Origin: Anodontia alba
Lineage: Eukaryota > Mollusca > Bivalvia > Lucinida > Lucinidae
Assembly (NCBI GenBank): GCA_964016985.1
Contig: OZ024825.1
Span: 41,617,668-41,681,667 of the forward strand
Length of the DNA stretch: 64,000 bases
Reading direction: 5' to 3'
Below the pieces are notes generated by a model. It ran no database searches. It saw nothing but the letters and a program-made list of their open reading frames with translations, and was not told where the DNA came from. Below, piece by piece: positions 53,228 to 64,000 of the stretch (position 1 is its first letter; every line of letters starts with the position of its first letter). A program made the translations under genes and the position numbers.

Positions 53228-55035
53228 AAGACTAAGCATAGGGCACCAGGCACCGGCCACCAGAGACTGGTCACCGGTCACTGGGCACCAGTCAATGAGC
53301 ATGGACCTTCAGACACCGGGCACCTGTCACCAAGCACCGGGCACAAGTCACCAGGCAGTTGAATTTCTCACCGGTCATCAGGCACTAGTCACCGGGCACA
53401 AGTTTTCCGCCGATATAAAATACAACTAGTAACAGTGTTTTCAGAGAAAACAGATGTCCAGTCCCTCCCCCACTGTGAATTTTCAGTTTTTCTACTGCTT
53501 TGACCTTGAAAATTAGATCAAGGTCATCAAAATCCAGTAAGTTCTTTGGTGTGTCCCAGTTATACAGCCATTAAAAATACTAAGAATCCAACCACCGTCA
53601 CAAGATATTGTGCAGACAAAAAAGTGTCACGCCAACGCCGACGACAACGGGATCTACACCATAAACGATATGCCCCCCTCCCCCCTTAGGTGGGGGAACA
53701 TAATAAGTCTATCCATATGCATGTGTCTCCCCTGCATCAACGGTACGAATTCGCATGCAGCACTCAGCTACTTTCATTTTTGTGTCGTTCTTTAGCCCCA
53801 CTACACCCCAACAAGTAGTCCGCCACAGATTCATTCTGCTTATTTTTCCTCTTTTCCTCCCAAAGCCTTGCAGTACCGGAAAATGATAAAAATTCTGCAG
53901 AACCACTTATTATTTGTCATACCCGACAAAAAACAAGAGAAAAATATTACGCACTATTTCACAGGGTACCATAACACTGTGACGTCAGTAGTATAGCAAT
54001 TGTTATTTTGTCGTATCAGTTTGCGAGTTACAGGATAGCAAACCACTGTGACCTTAGAAGTATGGTTCCTTGTAACTGACACAAATATGCACATCTGGCG
54101 CATTTAATCTGATTTTGTAACTTTCATTTCGCCATGATAGTGTTCTTACATAGGCTAACATTTAATTCTTAATTTAGGTTCAAACAAGGATACGCCTATT
54201 CTTGTTATGATAAACGCTATTTTAACACACTAGCACTCTCGGCTACTAGAATAGTAAAGAAAATGTTCAGGAAAAGCCACAATCACAAATGACACCAACA
54301 AAAAGAGTAAACAAACGACAATGGACGTAATATCGTTACACGTCAAAAAGCCAACGAAACGCAAAGAAACCAGCTCACTCTTCCCTAAAGAGGTGATCGC
54401 AGAACCTGTCAAACATATACAACCTACCAAACACACTAAACAGAAACCAAACTGAATAAAACGCGGGTAAATCCCCGCAGTGGGCAGTCGCAAGGCCCTA
54501 CAAAGAACGAACAGCACTAGAACCACCTCCTGATAATGGTTATTAGTAAAATCTACTAGCGGCGGGGTGGGGATTAAATCGATTTTACTGGCACCAAAAC
54601 GTCACTATAGGCTCAAAAGTGTTCATAATACATACAAACTAAATAAAGCCTGTTCTGACTGTCCGAATGCACAGGCTGGTCTGGGTACTGCACTCTCGCC
54701 TTTTAAAACACTGCGAATTACGCATCAGCGGATTCAGTATTCGTAAATAACAATGGCAAGCAGTTTCATCTAAAAACATAATAAAATCCGTAGATGTCCA
54801 CTGAAACCAGACCAGACCGGTCCGATGTGCAGGCTGGTCTGGGCATTCCTTGATCACTTTGAAATTGATAAAAACCGAGTTTTACACAACCGTATATATC
54901 CTTTTTCGTAAATAATCAAGAAAAAAATATAAATTAGTTTTTGTGTTTATCAAAAAAAGACGCAGAAAAACTATATATCAACAAATAAATAAAATACACA
55001 TTAAAAATATTTAAAAAAGAAAGTTTTTTTTTTCT

Positions 55036-55113
55036 TTGGTCTCTACGGGTCTCGTACTCGCATTGTACTGATCAATAGTCAAGCCGTCTAGACCGCTCGG
55101 CTATTTGGTTCCC
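55036..55113 (-). tRNA. Degenerate tRNA-like sequence, unit 3
   Basis: Same sequence as 47714-47791. Confidence 0.5.
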
Positions 55114-55521
55114 AATAATGTCTAACATCAATTAATGGTTTTGTTATTGGATTCACTGTGAAATATTAAAGGGACTTAACTACGTCTGTGACGTTGATCA
55201 TACGTTCTTCTACAATTCAGATACCATTTTAATTTAAAAAGAATTCTTCCAAACCCAACATAATTTGAAATTCCGGTGACATATATAACTTGATATTCTG
55301 TCTGTATTGAACGAATGTCTTTAGACATATAAATAAATGACCTACGGATTGTAAAATCCTAAGAGGCCATTTTAAATCGTCATTCAGATGATTTATTTTC
55401 AAACGCTCGTACAAGAGTTTCATTTTGGAAAATTTCGTCTCCTGACTTCATGCTAAGTAGCGCCATAACAGAAGCGATAGGAACATGTTCAACTTTACAT
55501 TATTTAATCAGACCGGAATGT

Positions 55522-56351
55522 TTGTTTGTGTTGAGGTTTTACGGCCCAGTCAACCCAATGGAATCATGTCGAGCGCGGTCAGTTTACCTAGCCACACGTT
55601 TACTGGGCAGGCTATTGGTTTTCATTTACTCTGGCATACAGTAGAATTAGCCATGAGTACTCGTCTTTGTTTATTATAGTGATTAATTTGATTTTTATGT
55701 TTTCGCTTTGATGCATTGACTGAAATGGGAACCTTTATGCGAACCGAATTTTTATGTATTTCTCTATTAAGAGTAGCATTGGGACCCAGGGTGAAGTTAG
55801 CTAGCTGTAAAAGTGCTTTAAACCCCCCGGAAGTTTGCTCTACCGACCGTTCTAAGGCGGTGGTCCCGGTGTTAGTCTTGCTCTTTGTTGCTTTGTGGTT
55901 TATTCTACAAGGCGATTTGTTGTATGTCTTTCCGTGTGTCATTTTGTTCTTGTGTTTTTCAGTACTTTTAGTATTGCGATTACCTCGCTTGGGGAAGAGA
56001 GAGCTAATCTTAGTGCTTTTCGTACGTTTGTTCGGTTTGTGCTTGTTTAGATTTGTCGGTTTCCTCTTCCTCTTGGGCTCTGGGAAGGGCTGCGGTTTGT
56101 GATTGTGGCACTCCCTGGACTTTTCTCTTACCTTTTTCAGTCCTCGAGGCGGTTAACCAGTATTGTGCACATTCTTTCGCCAGAAACTGACAACTGCCCT
56201 TCTTGAATCAGCGGAAGGGAGAGAATGACCGTAGAAAATATTCATGATCAATCTCCACGAAAGAATGTTGCCGACCTCGGCGAGAGTTGAACCCGCGACC
56301 TCCTGGTCTCCAGTCGGACGGCGCATCCAACTGAGCCACCGACGCCGGCAG
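55522..56351 (-). mobile_element. ~830-bp tRNA-headed insertion with 12-bp target duplications, unit 4
   Basis: Duplications at 55510-55521 and 56352-56363, the same junctions as unit 3. Confidence 0.85.
56270..56349 (-). tRNA. tRNA-like head of the insertion, unit 4
   Basis: Same as 45291-45370. Confidence 0.6.
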
Positions 56352-56650
56352 AGACCGGAGTGTGCGTATGCGCAGAATGATCTGGGCCTTTCTTGTTTGC
56401 ATTAATCTTAACTTAGATTTCACGGTGCCAAGTTTGAGGCGTATTATAAAAGGAGCATAGACACCTCGTCATGTATTCGTTTAAACACAGGCAGGTGTCA
56501 GATCGTCATTATATGTCCTTTTAAAATAAAGGAAAGAGTCACTTATTAGCTCAACCGCTTGACGCACCTGGTCCCATTCCAAAAGCGGCAGTCATCGGTC
56601 ACGGGGCACCAGGCAGCAGTCACCCGTCACTAAAAACAGGTAAATGAAAA

Positions 56651-56891
56651 GTTGAGGGAGTGCCACAATCACAAACCGCAGCCCCTCCCAGACCCCAAAG
56701 GAAGAGGAAACCGACAAATCCAAACAAGCACAAACCGAACAAACGTACGAACAACACTAAGATTAGCTCTCTCTTCCCCAAGCGAGGTAATCGCAATACT
56801 AAAAGGACTGAAAACACAAGAACAAAATGACACACGGAAGGACATATACAACAAATCGCCTCGTAGAATAAACCACAAAGCAACAAAGAGT
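56651..56891 (-). repeat. Inverted segment, unit 4
   Basis: As 45665-45905. Confidence 0.85.
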
Positions 56892-57929
56892 AAGACTAAG
56901 CATAAGGCACCAGGCACCGGCCACCAGAGACTGGTCGCCGGTCCCTGGGCACCAGTCAATGAGCATGGACCTTCAGACACCGGGCACCTGTCACCAAGCA
57001 CCGGGCACAAGTCACCAGGCAGTTGAATTTCTCACCGGTCATCAGGCACTAGTCACCGGGCACAAGTTTTCCGCCGATATAAAATACAACTAGTAACAGT
57101 GTTTTCAGAGAAAACAGATGTCCAATCCCTCCCCCACTGTGAATTTTCAGTTTTTCTACTGCTTTGACCTTGAAAATTAGATCAAGGTCATCAAAATCAA
57201 GTAAGTTCTTTGGTGAGTCCCAGTTATACAGCCATGAAAAATACTAAGAGTCCAACCACCGGTTACAAGATATTGTGCAGACAAAAAAGTGTCACGCCAA
57301 CGCCGACGACAACGGGATCTACACCATAAACGATATGCCCCCCTCCCCGCTTAGGTGGGGGAACATAATAAGTCTATCCATATGCATGTGTCTCCCCTGC
57401 ATCAACGGTACGAATTCGCATGCAGCACTCAGCTACTTTCATTTTTGTGTCGTTCTTTAGCCCCACTACACCCCAACAAGTAGTCCGCCACAGATTCATT
57501 CTGCTTATTTTTCCTCTTTTCCTCCCAAAGCCTTGCAGTACCGGAAAATGATAAAAATTCTGCAGAACCACTTATTATTTGTCATACCCGACAAAAAACA
57601 AGAGAAAAAATATTACGCACTATTTCACAGGGTACCATAACACTGTGACGTCAGTAGTATAGCAATAGTTATTTTGTCGTATCAGTTTGCGAGTTACAAG
57701 ATAAGCGTGGTTTCCTGCCTTTGACTCAAATATGCATTTCTGGCATTCTAAGGGATATCTTAGATATAATAATGCAAATAACTTTTTATGCTGCATTTTT
57801 ATTATTATTATTATTTTGTTTTAACCCTTTTATGAGTATGTGTGTGTGTGTGTATTTTCTTTTTCTGCTGGATTAGTTTTCCTCTCTTCTCCATTTACGA
57901 CATGTCATCAAAGTTAGTCCAGCTTTTGC

Positions 57930-60040
57930 TCACCTGAGCTATTTTGATCGCTTGATTTCCGGCATCTATCCGTTAAACCTTTGTCTATCAGTCCGTCTCT
58001 CTTCACCTTTGAGACTCCTCTTCTAATATTCCTCATCCAATTTTATACGCCCGTTTTGAAAAAAAAAAAAAAAAGGTCATACTATCCTATGGCGTTGTCC
58101 GGCTATCCGTCCGTCCGGCATAAACAATTCTTGTGCGCGCCATATCTGGGTAACCATTAGGTATATTTTGATGAAACTTCATAGCAATGTATGAGGTCAA
58201 GACGGAGTGTCGCGTACATAAATGCTTGCTCTCTTTTTCTTAGTTTCTGAGTTACTGCCCTTTGATTAGTTTTTACAGACTATTTTTGTGCGCGTCATAA
58301 CCCGGTAACCATATGGAATATCTGAATGAAACTTCATAGCAATGTGTATGAGGTCCAGACGGCGTGTTGCGTGCAAAAATGATTGCTCTCCCTTTCTTAC
58401 TTTCTGAGTTACTTCCCTTTTAAATTTTTCCTATACCATCCTTATGCATGTCATAATTAGGTTACCATATAAAATATCTTCATGAAACTTTATACCAATG
58501 TGTTTTGAGATAAAGACGGTGTGTTGCATACAAAAATATTGCTCTCCCTCTCTCAGTTATTGAGTTACTTCCCTTTGATTAAAATTTAGACTGTCCTTGT
58601 ACATATCATAAGTAGGTAACCATACGGAATATCCCTGAAACTTTATAGCAATGTGTATGGGGTTAAGAGGATGTGTCACATATAAAAATGATTGCTCTCT
58701 ATTTCTTATTTTCTGAATTACCTCGTACTTCACTTTGGTGAGTTCTTTTTTCACACTATCCTTATGCATGTCAAATCTAGGTAACCATACATAATGTCTT
58801 TATGAAACTTTATAGCAATGTGTATGAGGTCAAGACAGCATGTCGCATGCAAAAATGACCGCTCCCTCTCTCTTATTTTCTGAGTTACTTCCCTTTGATT
58901 ACATTTTTGACTGACCTTGTGCCTACTATAAGTAGGTTACTGATTAAATATCTTGATGGATAATTATAGCAATACTTTTGAGGTTAGGTTGGAATGTCAT
59001 ATACAAAAAAGATTGCTCTCCCTTTCTCAGTTTATGTTACTTCCCTTTGATGAAATTATTGACTGACCTTGTGGTACCATAAGTAGGTAACTGTATGGAA
59101 TAGCTTGATGAAACTTTAAAGCAATGTGTTTGAGTTTAAGACCATGTGCTGCGTACAAAAAAGACTGCTCTCCCTTTCTTAGTTTCTGAGTTACTGCCCT
59201 TTGATTTTTTTTTCAGACTACCCTTGTGCACACCATAACTCGGTAACTGTATGAAATAACTTGATGAAACGTTATAGCAATGTATATGATGTCAAGACGG
59301 CTTGTAGCATGCTAAAATAATTGCTCTCTCTTTCTTACTTTCTGAGTTTCTTCCCTTTGATTAAATTTTTGACTGACCTTATGCTTACCATAAGTAGATT
59401 ACCGTATAGAATATCTTGATGAAACTTTATAGCAATATGTATAAGGTTAAGAGGGTGTGTCACGTACAAAAAAAGGTTGCTCTCCCTTTCTCAATTTCTG
59501 AGTTACTTCCCTTTGATGAAATGTTTGACTAACCTTGTGGGTACACTAAGTATGTAACAGTATGGAATATCATAATGAAACTTGATAGCAATGTGTATAA
59601 GGTTACGTCGGTGTGTCAGGTACAAAAAGGATTGGTCTCCCTTTCTTTGTTCTCAGTTACTTCACTTTTATTAATTTTCCATAGTATCCTTATGCGTGCC
59701 ATAACTAGGCAACCATATGGAATATCTTGATGAAACTTTAATACATGTGTATGAGGTCAAGACAGCATGTCGCATACAAAAAAAAATTGCTCTTTCTCAG
59801 TTACTGAGTTACTTCCCTTTGATTACTTTTTTTCACACTATCTGTATTTATGCCATATCTAGTTAGCCATATGGAATATCTTGATGAAACTTTATATCAA
59901 TGTGTTTGAGGTTCAGACAATCTGTCAGCTATAAAAGACTGCTCTCCCTTTCTCAGTTTTTGAGTTACTTCCCTTTGACTATTTTTTTTTTCAAACCACC
60001 CTTCTTCATGCCATAACTGGTAACATAACTTGTCCCCTGG
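57930..60040 (+). repeat. ~155-bp tandem array with GTCC run (pearl-like)
   Basis: A short CCGTCCGTCC run (58108-58120) is followed by about twelve units, each with CTGAGTTACT(T/G)CCCTTTGAT, ATAGCAATGTGTATGAGGT and AATATCTTGATGAAACTTTA. Anchors fall near 58249, 58406, 58561, 58714, 58882, 59036, 59191, 59345 and 59499. Start region ATACGCCCGTTTTGAAAAAA (58048) parallels the left end at 31178. No right terminus recognised. Confidence 0.8.
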
Positions 60041-60068
60041 CTAATCATGTATTTTACTTATTTTGTTA

Positions 60069-60204
60069 AAAAACATAGATTGTGGGTACTCATTAGAACC
60101 CCCTAACTGCAGAAATATGAAAAATATCAGATTTTTTATCTGAAAATTTTCCTTTTTTGGTTGTAAAATTTTCAATATATTTGAATAGGCGTGTTTTTGT
60201 AATG
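60069..60204 (-). repeat. M1 MITE, left half deleted
   Basis: ATAGATTGTGGGTACTCATT, a remnant of the palindrome, then the usual right arm and GGCGTGTTTTTGTAATG terminus. Confidence 0.75.
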
Positions 60205-60249
60205 TCATTTTTTAGTGTGCATAGCTCCAGATCAGAGGGGGTGTCAGGA

Positions 60250-60360
60250 AAACATTTTTCTTATTTCTGCACAAAAACATATGTTGTGGGTACTCATTAG
60301 GAGTGCCTTGGCAGAAATAGGAAAAATATCAAAACTTTTTGGTTGAAAAATGTGCCTTGT
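60250..60360 (-). repeat. M1 MITE, decayed fragment
   Basis: TTTTTCTTATTTCTGCACAA, GTTGTGGGTACTCATTAGGA and GCAGAAATAGGAAAAATATC are M1 interior blocks with the palindrome degraded. Confidence 0.6.
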
Positions 60361-60564
60361 TTGGAGCTATGACTGTGGGGGCAATAGTATTAGGAGATGA
60401 AAAAACAAACTAATACTTACATTTATTTGCAAGTTTATTTTTTTTATTATCTGACAAGTTGAATAAGAACCCTTGGGTCTTCCTGTCCAACACAGACCTA
60501 GAGCAGCTTACAATATGGGTCACACAAGGTAAAAAGTGTTTTCAAGCACATGCAAGCTGAGAGA

Positions 60565-60856
60565 ATAACCTTTACCCCTCTCTGGGCTTATTCAGCAGAC
60601 AGCAAATTAGTTATATTTTTCTTATCTTTCCCAGAAAAGAGGATTTGACATTTCATGCAAATTGTCTCTAATGGTGAATTTTTTCTTATTTTGCCCAGAC
60701 AATTTGCATGAAATGTCAAATCCTGTTTTCTGGGGAAAAATTAGAAAAGTGGAGACAATTTGCATGAAATGTCAAATCCTGTTTTCTGGGAAAAATAAGA
60801 AAAATATTTCAATATTTTGTCAACTGAAAAGTTTACCTAGAGTGCTAAGCATTAAG
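60565..60856. repeat. M4 MITE with internal duplication
   Basis: TAACCTTTACCCCTCTCTGG at left and CTAGAGTGCTAAGCATTAA at right. The right-arm block AATTTGCATGAAATGTCAAA plus TCCTGTTTTCTGGG is present twice in direct orientation. Confidence 0.85.
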
Positions 60857-60862
60857 CAGAAT

Positions 60863-61129
60863 GGGCCCAGTTGTTCAAAACTAACGATTTCGTTAGTTAA
60901 CATATCTCGTTAGTTAACTTGTCGTTAAAACTTTAATCATTAAATATGGCATATACATGTACACTAATATTTTTGCTGAAAAAATGTGAGTAGCCTTTGC
61001 ATTTGCAAAAGCTACTCACATTTTTTCAGCAAAAATACCTGTGAATTAGATATTGTAATTACTAGAACAGTTAACATTTTGATCACTAACAAGCTCGTTA
61101 AGCTAACCATGCTTTGAACAACTGGGCCC
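60863..61129. repeat. M5 MITE
   Basis: GGGCCCAGTTGTTCAAAACT at left and CTTTGAACAACTGGGCCC at right; long internal hairpin TTTTTGCTGAAAAAATGTGA / complement. Confidence 0.9.
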
Positions 61130-61401
61130 TACTCTTTGTGGCTGCTCTGGATATATGGTGGCTCTGAAGGTCAGAATTCCTATAATTCATCTCAAACTAA
61201 TGAGCTATCATCTAATAGCAAAGGATCATGAGCCTAATTATTACATATATTAGGGCCAAGAAAGCCCCGTTTAGTTCTGCATATACTATGACCCAAGCTC
61301 ATAGACTGATCAGATTTTTGAGGCTACTAGGCAACTGAGTCACATAGAGGCAGCTCACAATGTGAATCTGTTGTATTTCTATTTATAAAGCATTGGCTGA
61401 T
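61130..61401. repeat. No gene; conserved block at 61311-61372
   Basis: AGGCAACTGAGTCACATAGA and flanks match 37919-37982. Confidence 0.5.
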
Positions 61402-61736
61402 TTAACACTTAGCAGTCTGGGGAAAATGTTTAGCAGCTGACAGTCTCAAACATTTTTCTTATTCCTCAGAAAACAGGATCTGACATTTCATGCAAACTGT
61501 CTCCAATGGGGACAATTTGCATGAAATGTCAAATCCTGTTTTCTGGGGAAAAAATAATACTTTACTTAATTATTTTTTCAAGAAAACAGGATACAACATT
61601 TCATGCAAATTGTCTCAATTTGCTCTGCTGGAGACAATTTGCATGAAATGCCAAAAAAATGTTTTCTGGGGAAAAGAAGAAAAATATTTCAATATGTTGT
61701 CAGCTGAAATTTTTTTCCCAGAGTGCTTAAGGTTAA
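61402..61736. repeat. M4 MITE, double core
   Basis: TTTAACACTTAGCAGTCTGG at left and CCCAGAGTGCTTAAGGTTAA at right enclose two successive M4 palindromes (about 61480-61550 and 61575-61675), suggesting a nested insertion or an internal duplication. Confidence 0.8.
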
Positions 61737-61825
61737 AATCAGCAACTATTCTGGAGGTGTGCTGTGGGAAAAATCAGTCCAATCTTGTATGAAAACAAGC
61801 ATGACACAGACCAAACTGTACATCA

Positions 61826-62068
61826 GGGCCCAGTTGTTCAAAGCCTTGTTAGCTTAACGAGCTCATAAGCGGTCAAAATGTTAACTGTTCTAGTAAGTAC
61901 AATATCTGAATCACAGGTATTTTTGCTGAAAAATGTGAGTAGCTTTTGCAAATGCAAAAGCTACTCACATTTTTTCAGCAAAAATAGTAGCATATTAGCC
62001 ATATTTAATTATCAAATTTTTAACAACACGTTAACTAACTACATCTTTAGTTTTGAACAACTGGGCCC
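61826..62068. repeat. M5 MITE
   Basis: GGGCCCAGTTGTTCAAAGCC at left, GTTTTGAACAACTGGGCCC at right, with an internal hairpin of about 35-bp arms (GTGAGTAGCTTTTGCA / complement). Confidence 0.9.
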
Positions 62069-62164
62069 TGGGCATTTTGGTTAGTTTCTAGTACACCTAA
62101 CTGCATTTCCCTGTTTATGTTATAACAACCACTTAGTTGCCCATGACAATAAGCCTCAGTCAGG

Positions 62165-62245
62165 CCTGGATAAGTTGCAAACAGTGTAGACCCTCATCAG
62201 ATGCATTTGTGACATATGATCTGTGTCTACACTGCTCAGGCCTTT
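62165..62245. repeat. M3-like palindrome core fragment
   Basis: GTTGCAAACAGTGTAGACCC, GATGCATTTG and TGTCTACACTG resemble the M2/M3 core without their termini. Confidence 0.5.
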
Positions 62246-62315
62246 TTGTACCAGTACCTAGAGTATTTACCATAGGATCATTTTTGCACTAACATATGTC
62301 TGAATATTCCATGTA

Positions 62316-62657
62316 CAGTCAAACTTCAATGGCTCAAACATCTTTGGGACCATTGAAATGTGTTCTAGATATGGGAAGTTTGAGCCACTGAGGGTTAATC
62401 ATAGCACCAGGAGGCAAATGGGGATAATTAAGGGATATCTTTTCATCTTCTATATAATACTGGCACGCTGAGTGTACTCATTAGAATCAGCTCAAAGAGG
62501 TGGTTTTTACAAGTACACACAACATACATTTTCATAAAGAAATAAGAAAATTTCCCTAAATATTTGATATCAGAATAATATCCTAGGGACACAAAAACGT
62601 GTTCAAGTCAGCCATGCTAAACAAGTCATCCTTGTTTGAGTCATTGAAGTTTTTCAG
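62316..62657. repeat. pogo/Tigger-like MITE
   Basis: CAGTCAAACTTCAATGGCTC at left; the right end is the complement of CTGAAAAACTTCAATGACTC. TA flanks at 62314-62315 and 62658-62659. A decayed M1-type palindrome (GTACTCATTAGAATCAGCTC) lies near 62473. Confidence 0.75.
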
Positions 62658-62666
62658 TATTTGGAC

Positions 62667-63135
62667 TAAGGCTGGCTAATCAGAGCTAAAAAGATAATCG
62701 ATTATCAGTCCTGCCATTTTGATTGATAATCGATTAAAAATCACTGAAAATTTTGTCATAATTTAACCTGTCTATCTGAATATGACTCTTACCATATGTT
62801 ATTCTTTACTGTATGTATTTGATCAGACAGGCCTGAGCAAACAGTGTAGACACAGATGAGATTCTGCAAAATGTGGCGTCTCATCAGGGTCTACACTGTT
62901 TGCCACTCATCCAGCTATTTTTAGACACAACACCGGATGTAAATTGTACTTGTTTAAATTTTAGATAAAATATGGTAAGGAGATGATGTGTCTGAATACT
63001 AAGGGTAAACATGGTAAAGTAACAGACACAGAAATCAAATGATTGATTATTAGCAAATCTGTAATGATTATCATTTTTGTGGAATTTATCAATCAATAAA
63101 TCAATTACGGTATCCGATTAATTATGCCAGCCTTA
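62667..63135. repeat. hAT-type MITE with 8-bp target duplication
   Basis: TAAGGCTGGC at left and GCCAGCCTTA at right form TIRs. ATTTGGAC flanks both sides exactly (62659-62666 and 63136-63143). Eight-base duplications are characteristic of hAT elements. Subterminal AATCGATTA repeats support one unit. An M8 element is nested inside. Confidence 0.85.
62789..63017. repeat. M8 MITE nested in the hAT MITE
   Basis: TTACCATATGTTATTCTTTA at left and TACTAAGGGTAAACATGGTAA at right are imperfect TIRs. The interior has an M3-type palindrome (GATGAGATTCTGCAAAATGT.. GTCTCATCAGGG). Confidence 0.65.
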
Positions 63136-63182
63136 ATTTGGACCCATATTTGCTATTTTCATCTATATACTTTGTATTGCTG

Positions 63183-63222
63183 TTTTTTGTTGTTGTTTTC
63201 TTTTTGTTGTTGTTGTTTTTTC
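63183..63222 (+). repeat. T-rich (TTG)n tract
   Basis: Irregular TTGTTG and T runs; simple sequence. Confidence 0.75.
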
Positions 63223-63429
63223 ACAACACAGTTAATTTAAAAATTGGCCCTTTCACCTCTGAGTTTTTGAGTGAATGCTTCCATTTTTTAATTTTAACCA
63301 CTATTCCAAATAGGGGTCACAATCAGAATTCAAAAATGGAATGGCAAAGAGCCATCTCAACTGGATCATGTAGATTCATATCCGATGATTTGCTAAAGTA
63401 TACATTTTGGTCTCCAGGGCTGAGAGGTT

Positions 63430-63639
63430 CAACACTTGACATGCTAGGTAAACATTTCAACAGATGACATTTTGAAATATTTTCTTTTTTTTTTTTCAAG
63501 AAAAAAAGGCTTTGACATTTCATGCAATTGTCTCCAAAGGAGACAATTTGCATGAGAGGTCAAAGCCTATTTTTTGAAGAAAATAATGATAATATCATAA
63601 AACTGTCATCAGCAGAATTTACCCAGAGTGGTAAAAGTT
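63430..63639. repeat. M4 MITE
   Basis: CAACACTTGACATGCTAGGT-type left end and TTTACCCAGAGTGGTAAAAG right end with the GACATTTCATGCAATTGTCT core. Confidence 0.8.
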
Positions 63640-63654
63640 CCTTTAGTTTTGAAA

Positions 63655-64000
63655 CAGACATTGGACACACACACAAACTGTTTAAAACCTGAAACAAGTA
63701 AACTAGCAATGCCTTATTTCAATCACTTTTTATGCCAACATTTCAAACAGGAAACATGCCAACATTTTTTAAAAGGATACATGCAAGCATTTTAAACATG
63801 ACACATGCCAGCACTTCAATCATGACACATGCAAGCATTTTAATCATGACACATGCCAGCTTTTGAACATTATACATGCCAACATTTCAAACAGGACACA
63901 TGCCAGCACTTCAATCATGATACATGCCAGCATTTCAATCATGACACATGCCAGCATTTCAATCATGACACATGCCAGCATTTCAATCATGACACATGCC
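63655..64000 (+). repeat. 24-bp minisatellite, running off the window
   Basis: ACACATGCCAGCATTTCAAT plus CATG repeats with a 24-bp period (TGCCAG anchors at 63901, 63925, 63949), diverged on the left and perfect on the right. The array continues past the end. Confidence 0.9.

Larger units (their letters stand above)
51788..55452 (+). repeat. Macrosatellite unit 3 (3665 bp)
   Basis: Eight bases longer than units 1-2: seven from the intact right junction of the first insertion and one extra G at about 52941. Inverted segment at 52987-53227, second insertion at about 54922-55405. Confidence 0.95.
55453..57700 (+). repeat. Macrosatellite unit 4 (truncated)
   Basis: Follows unit 3 closely until about 57,690 and then loses similarity in GCGAGTTACA(A/G)GATA, with only loose resemblance (AAATATGCA..TCTGGCA) beyond. 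It marks the right edge of the array. It carries the first insertion and the inverted segment; the second insertion site lies beyond the truncation. Confidence 0.9.

Noticed and set aside
44737..57026. Families of identical 61-128 codon ORFs repeated every ~3.66 kb
   Set aside because: Conservation follows from the macrosatellite copies being nearly identical DNA. Overlapping frames on both strands are conserved equally, and several consist of translated tRNA-like or minisatellite sequence.
63725..64000. CRISPR-like regular repeats
   Set aside because: Repeats are contiguous with a 24-bp period and no unique spacers, and the window is eukaryotic.

Overview
This is non-coding, repeat-dominated eukaryotic nuclear DNA, almost certainly from a mollusc and most likely a bivalve (a Dreissena-like mussel is my guess, not a demonstrated identity). 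The reasons are a full-length animal mariner transposon, several families of short palindromic DNA transposons, tandem arrays of about 150-165 bp next to ACGG/GTCC microsatellites (the layout described for bivalve 'pearl'-type elements), non-LTR retrotransposon remnants and tRNA-derived retroposon heads. I find no convincing host protein-coding gene. The only intact, recognisable protein is a mariner transposase at 8978-10084 (+).

Layout. 1-8.8 kb: many MITEs (families named M1-M8 here), a LINE reverse-transcriptase relic split by an M5 MITE (6290-7022) and a decayed mariner relic (7437-8200). 8.4-10.4 kb: a decayed LINE reading frame into which a 1281-bp intact mariner has inserted; the LINE frame resumes after it. 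10.4-20.3 kb: LINE 3' end/dispersed repeat, a (CA)n tract, a roughly 600-bp inverted duplication (12.3 and 15.1 kb), a small internally deleted mariner (13000-13625), four M1 MITEs or fragments, and a second full-length but broken mariner on the minus strand (16560-17843). 17.9-19.7 kb: a 370-bp hairpin MITE and a 165-bp-period array. 20-26 kb: spaced MITEs and LINE crumbs. 26.7-28 kb and 31.2-33.9 kb: pearl/Helitron-like elements with 150-155 bp arrays. 34-42 kb: nested MITEs and a poly(A) retroposon with a perfect 14-bp target duplication (35310-35605).

42.4-57.7 kb: a macrosatellite. A 2.09-kb unit lacking three insertions is followed by three nearly identical units of 3657, 3657 and 3665 bp and a fourth, truncated one. 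The short first unit preserves the empty site of a roughly 830-bp tRNA-headed insertion that is flanked by 12-bp duplications in units 3 and 4. The array therefore records the order in which a unit was loaded with mobile elements and then amplified. 58-60 kb: another 155-bp-period array. 60-64 kb: a dense nest of MITEs, including a hAT-type element with an 8-bp target duplication, ending in a 24-bp minisatellite that runs off the window.

Functionally the window is a transposon graveyard with one possibly live mariner. That transposase could act on the TIRs of both full-length copies, whereas the MITEs depend on enzymes encoded elsewhere. Unusual points are a Glu at the third catalytic position of the mariner (encoded by different synonymous codons in the two copies), one GC-rich palindrome shared by otherwise unrelated MITEs, and the insertion-by-insertion history readable in the macrosatellite. 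All identities are by eye; no alignment or database search was run.
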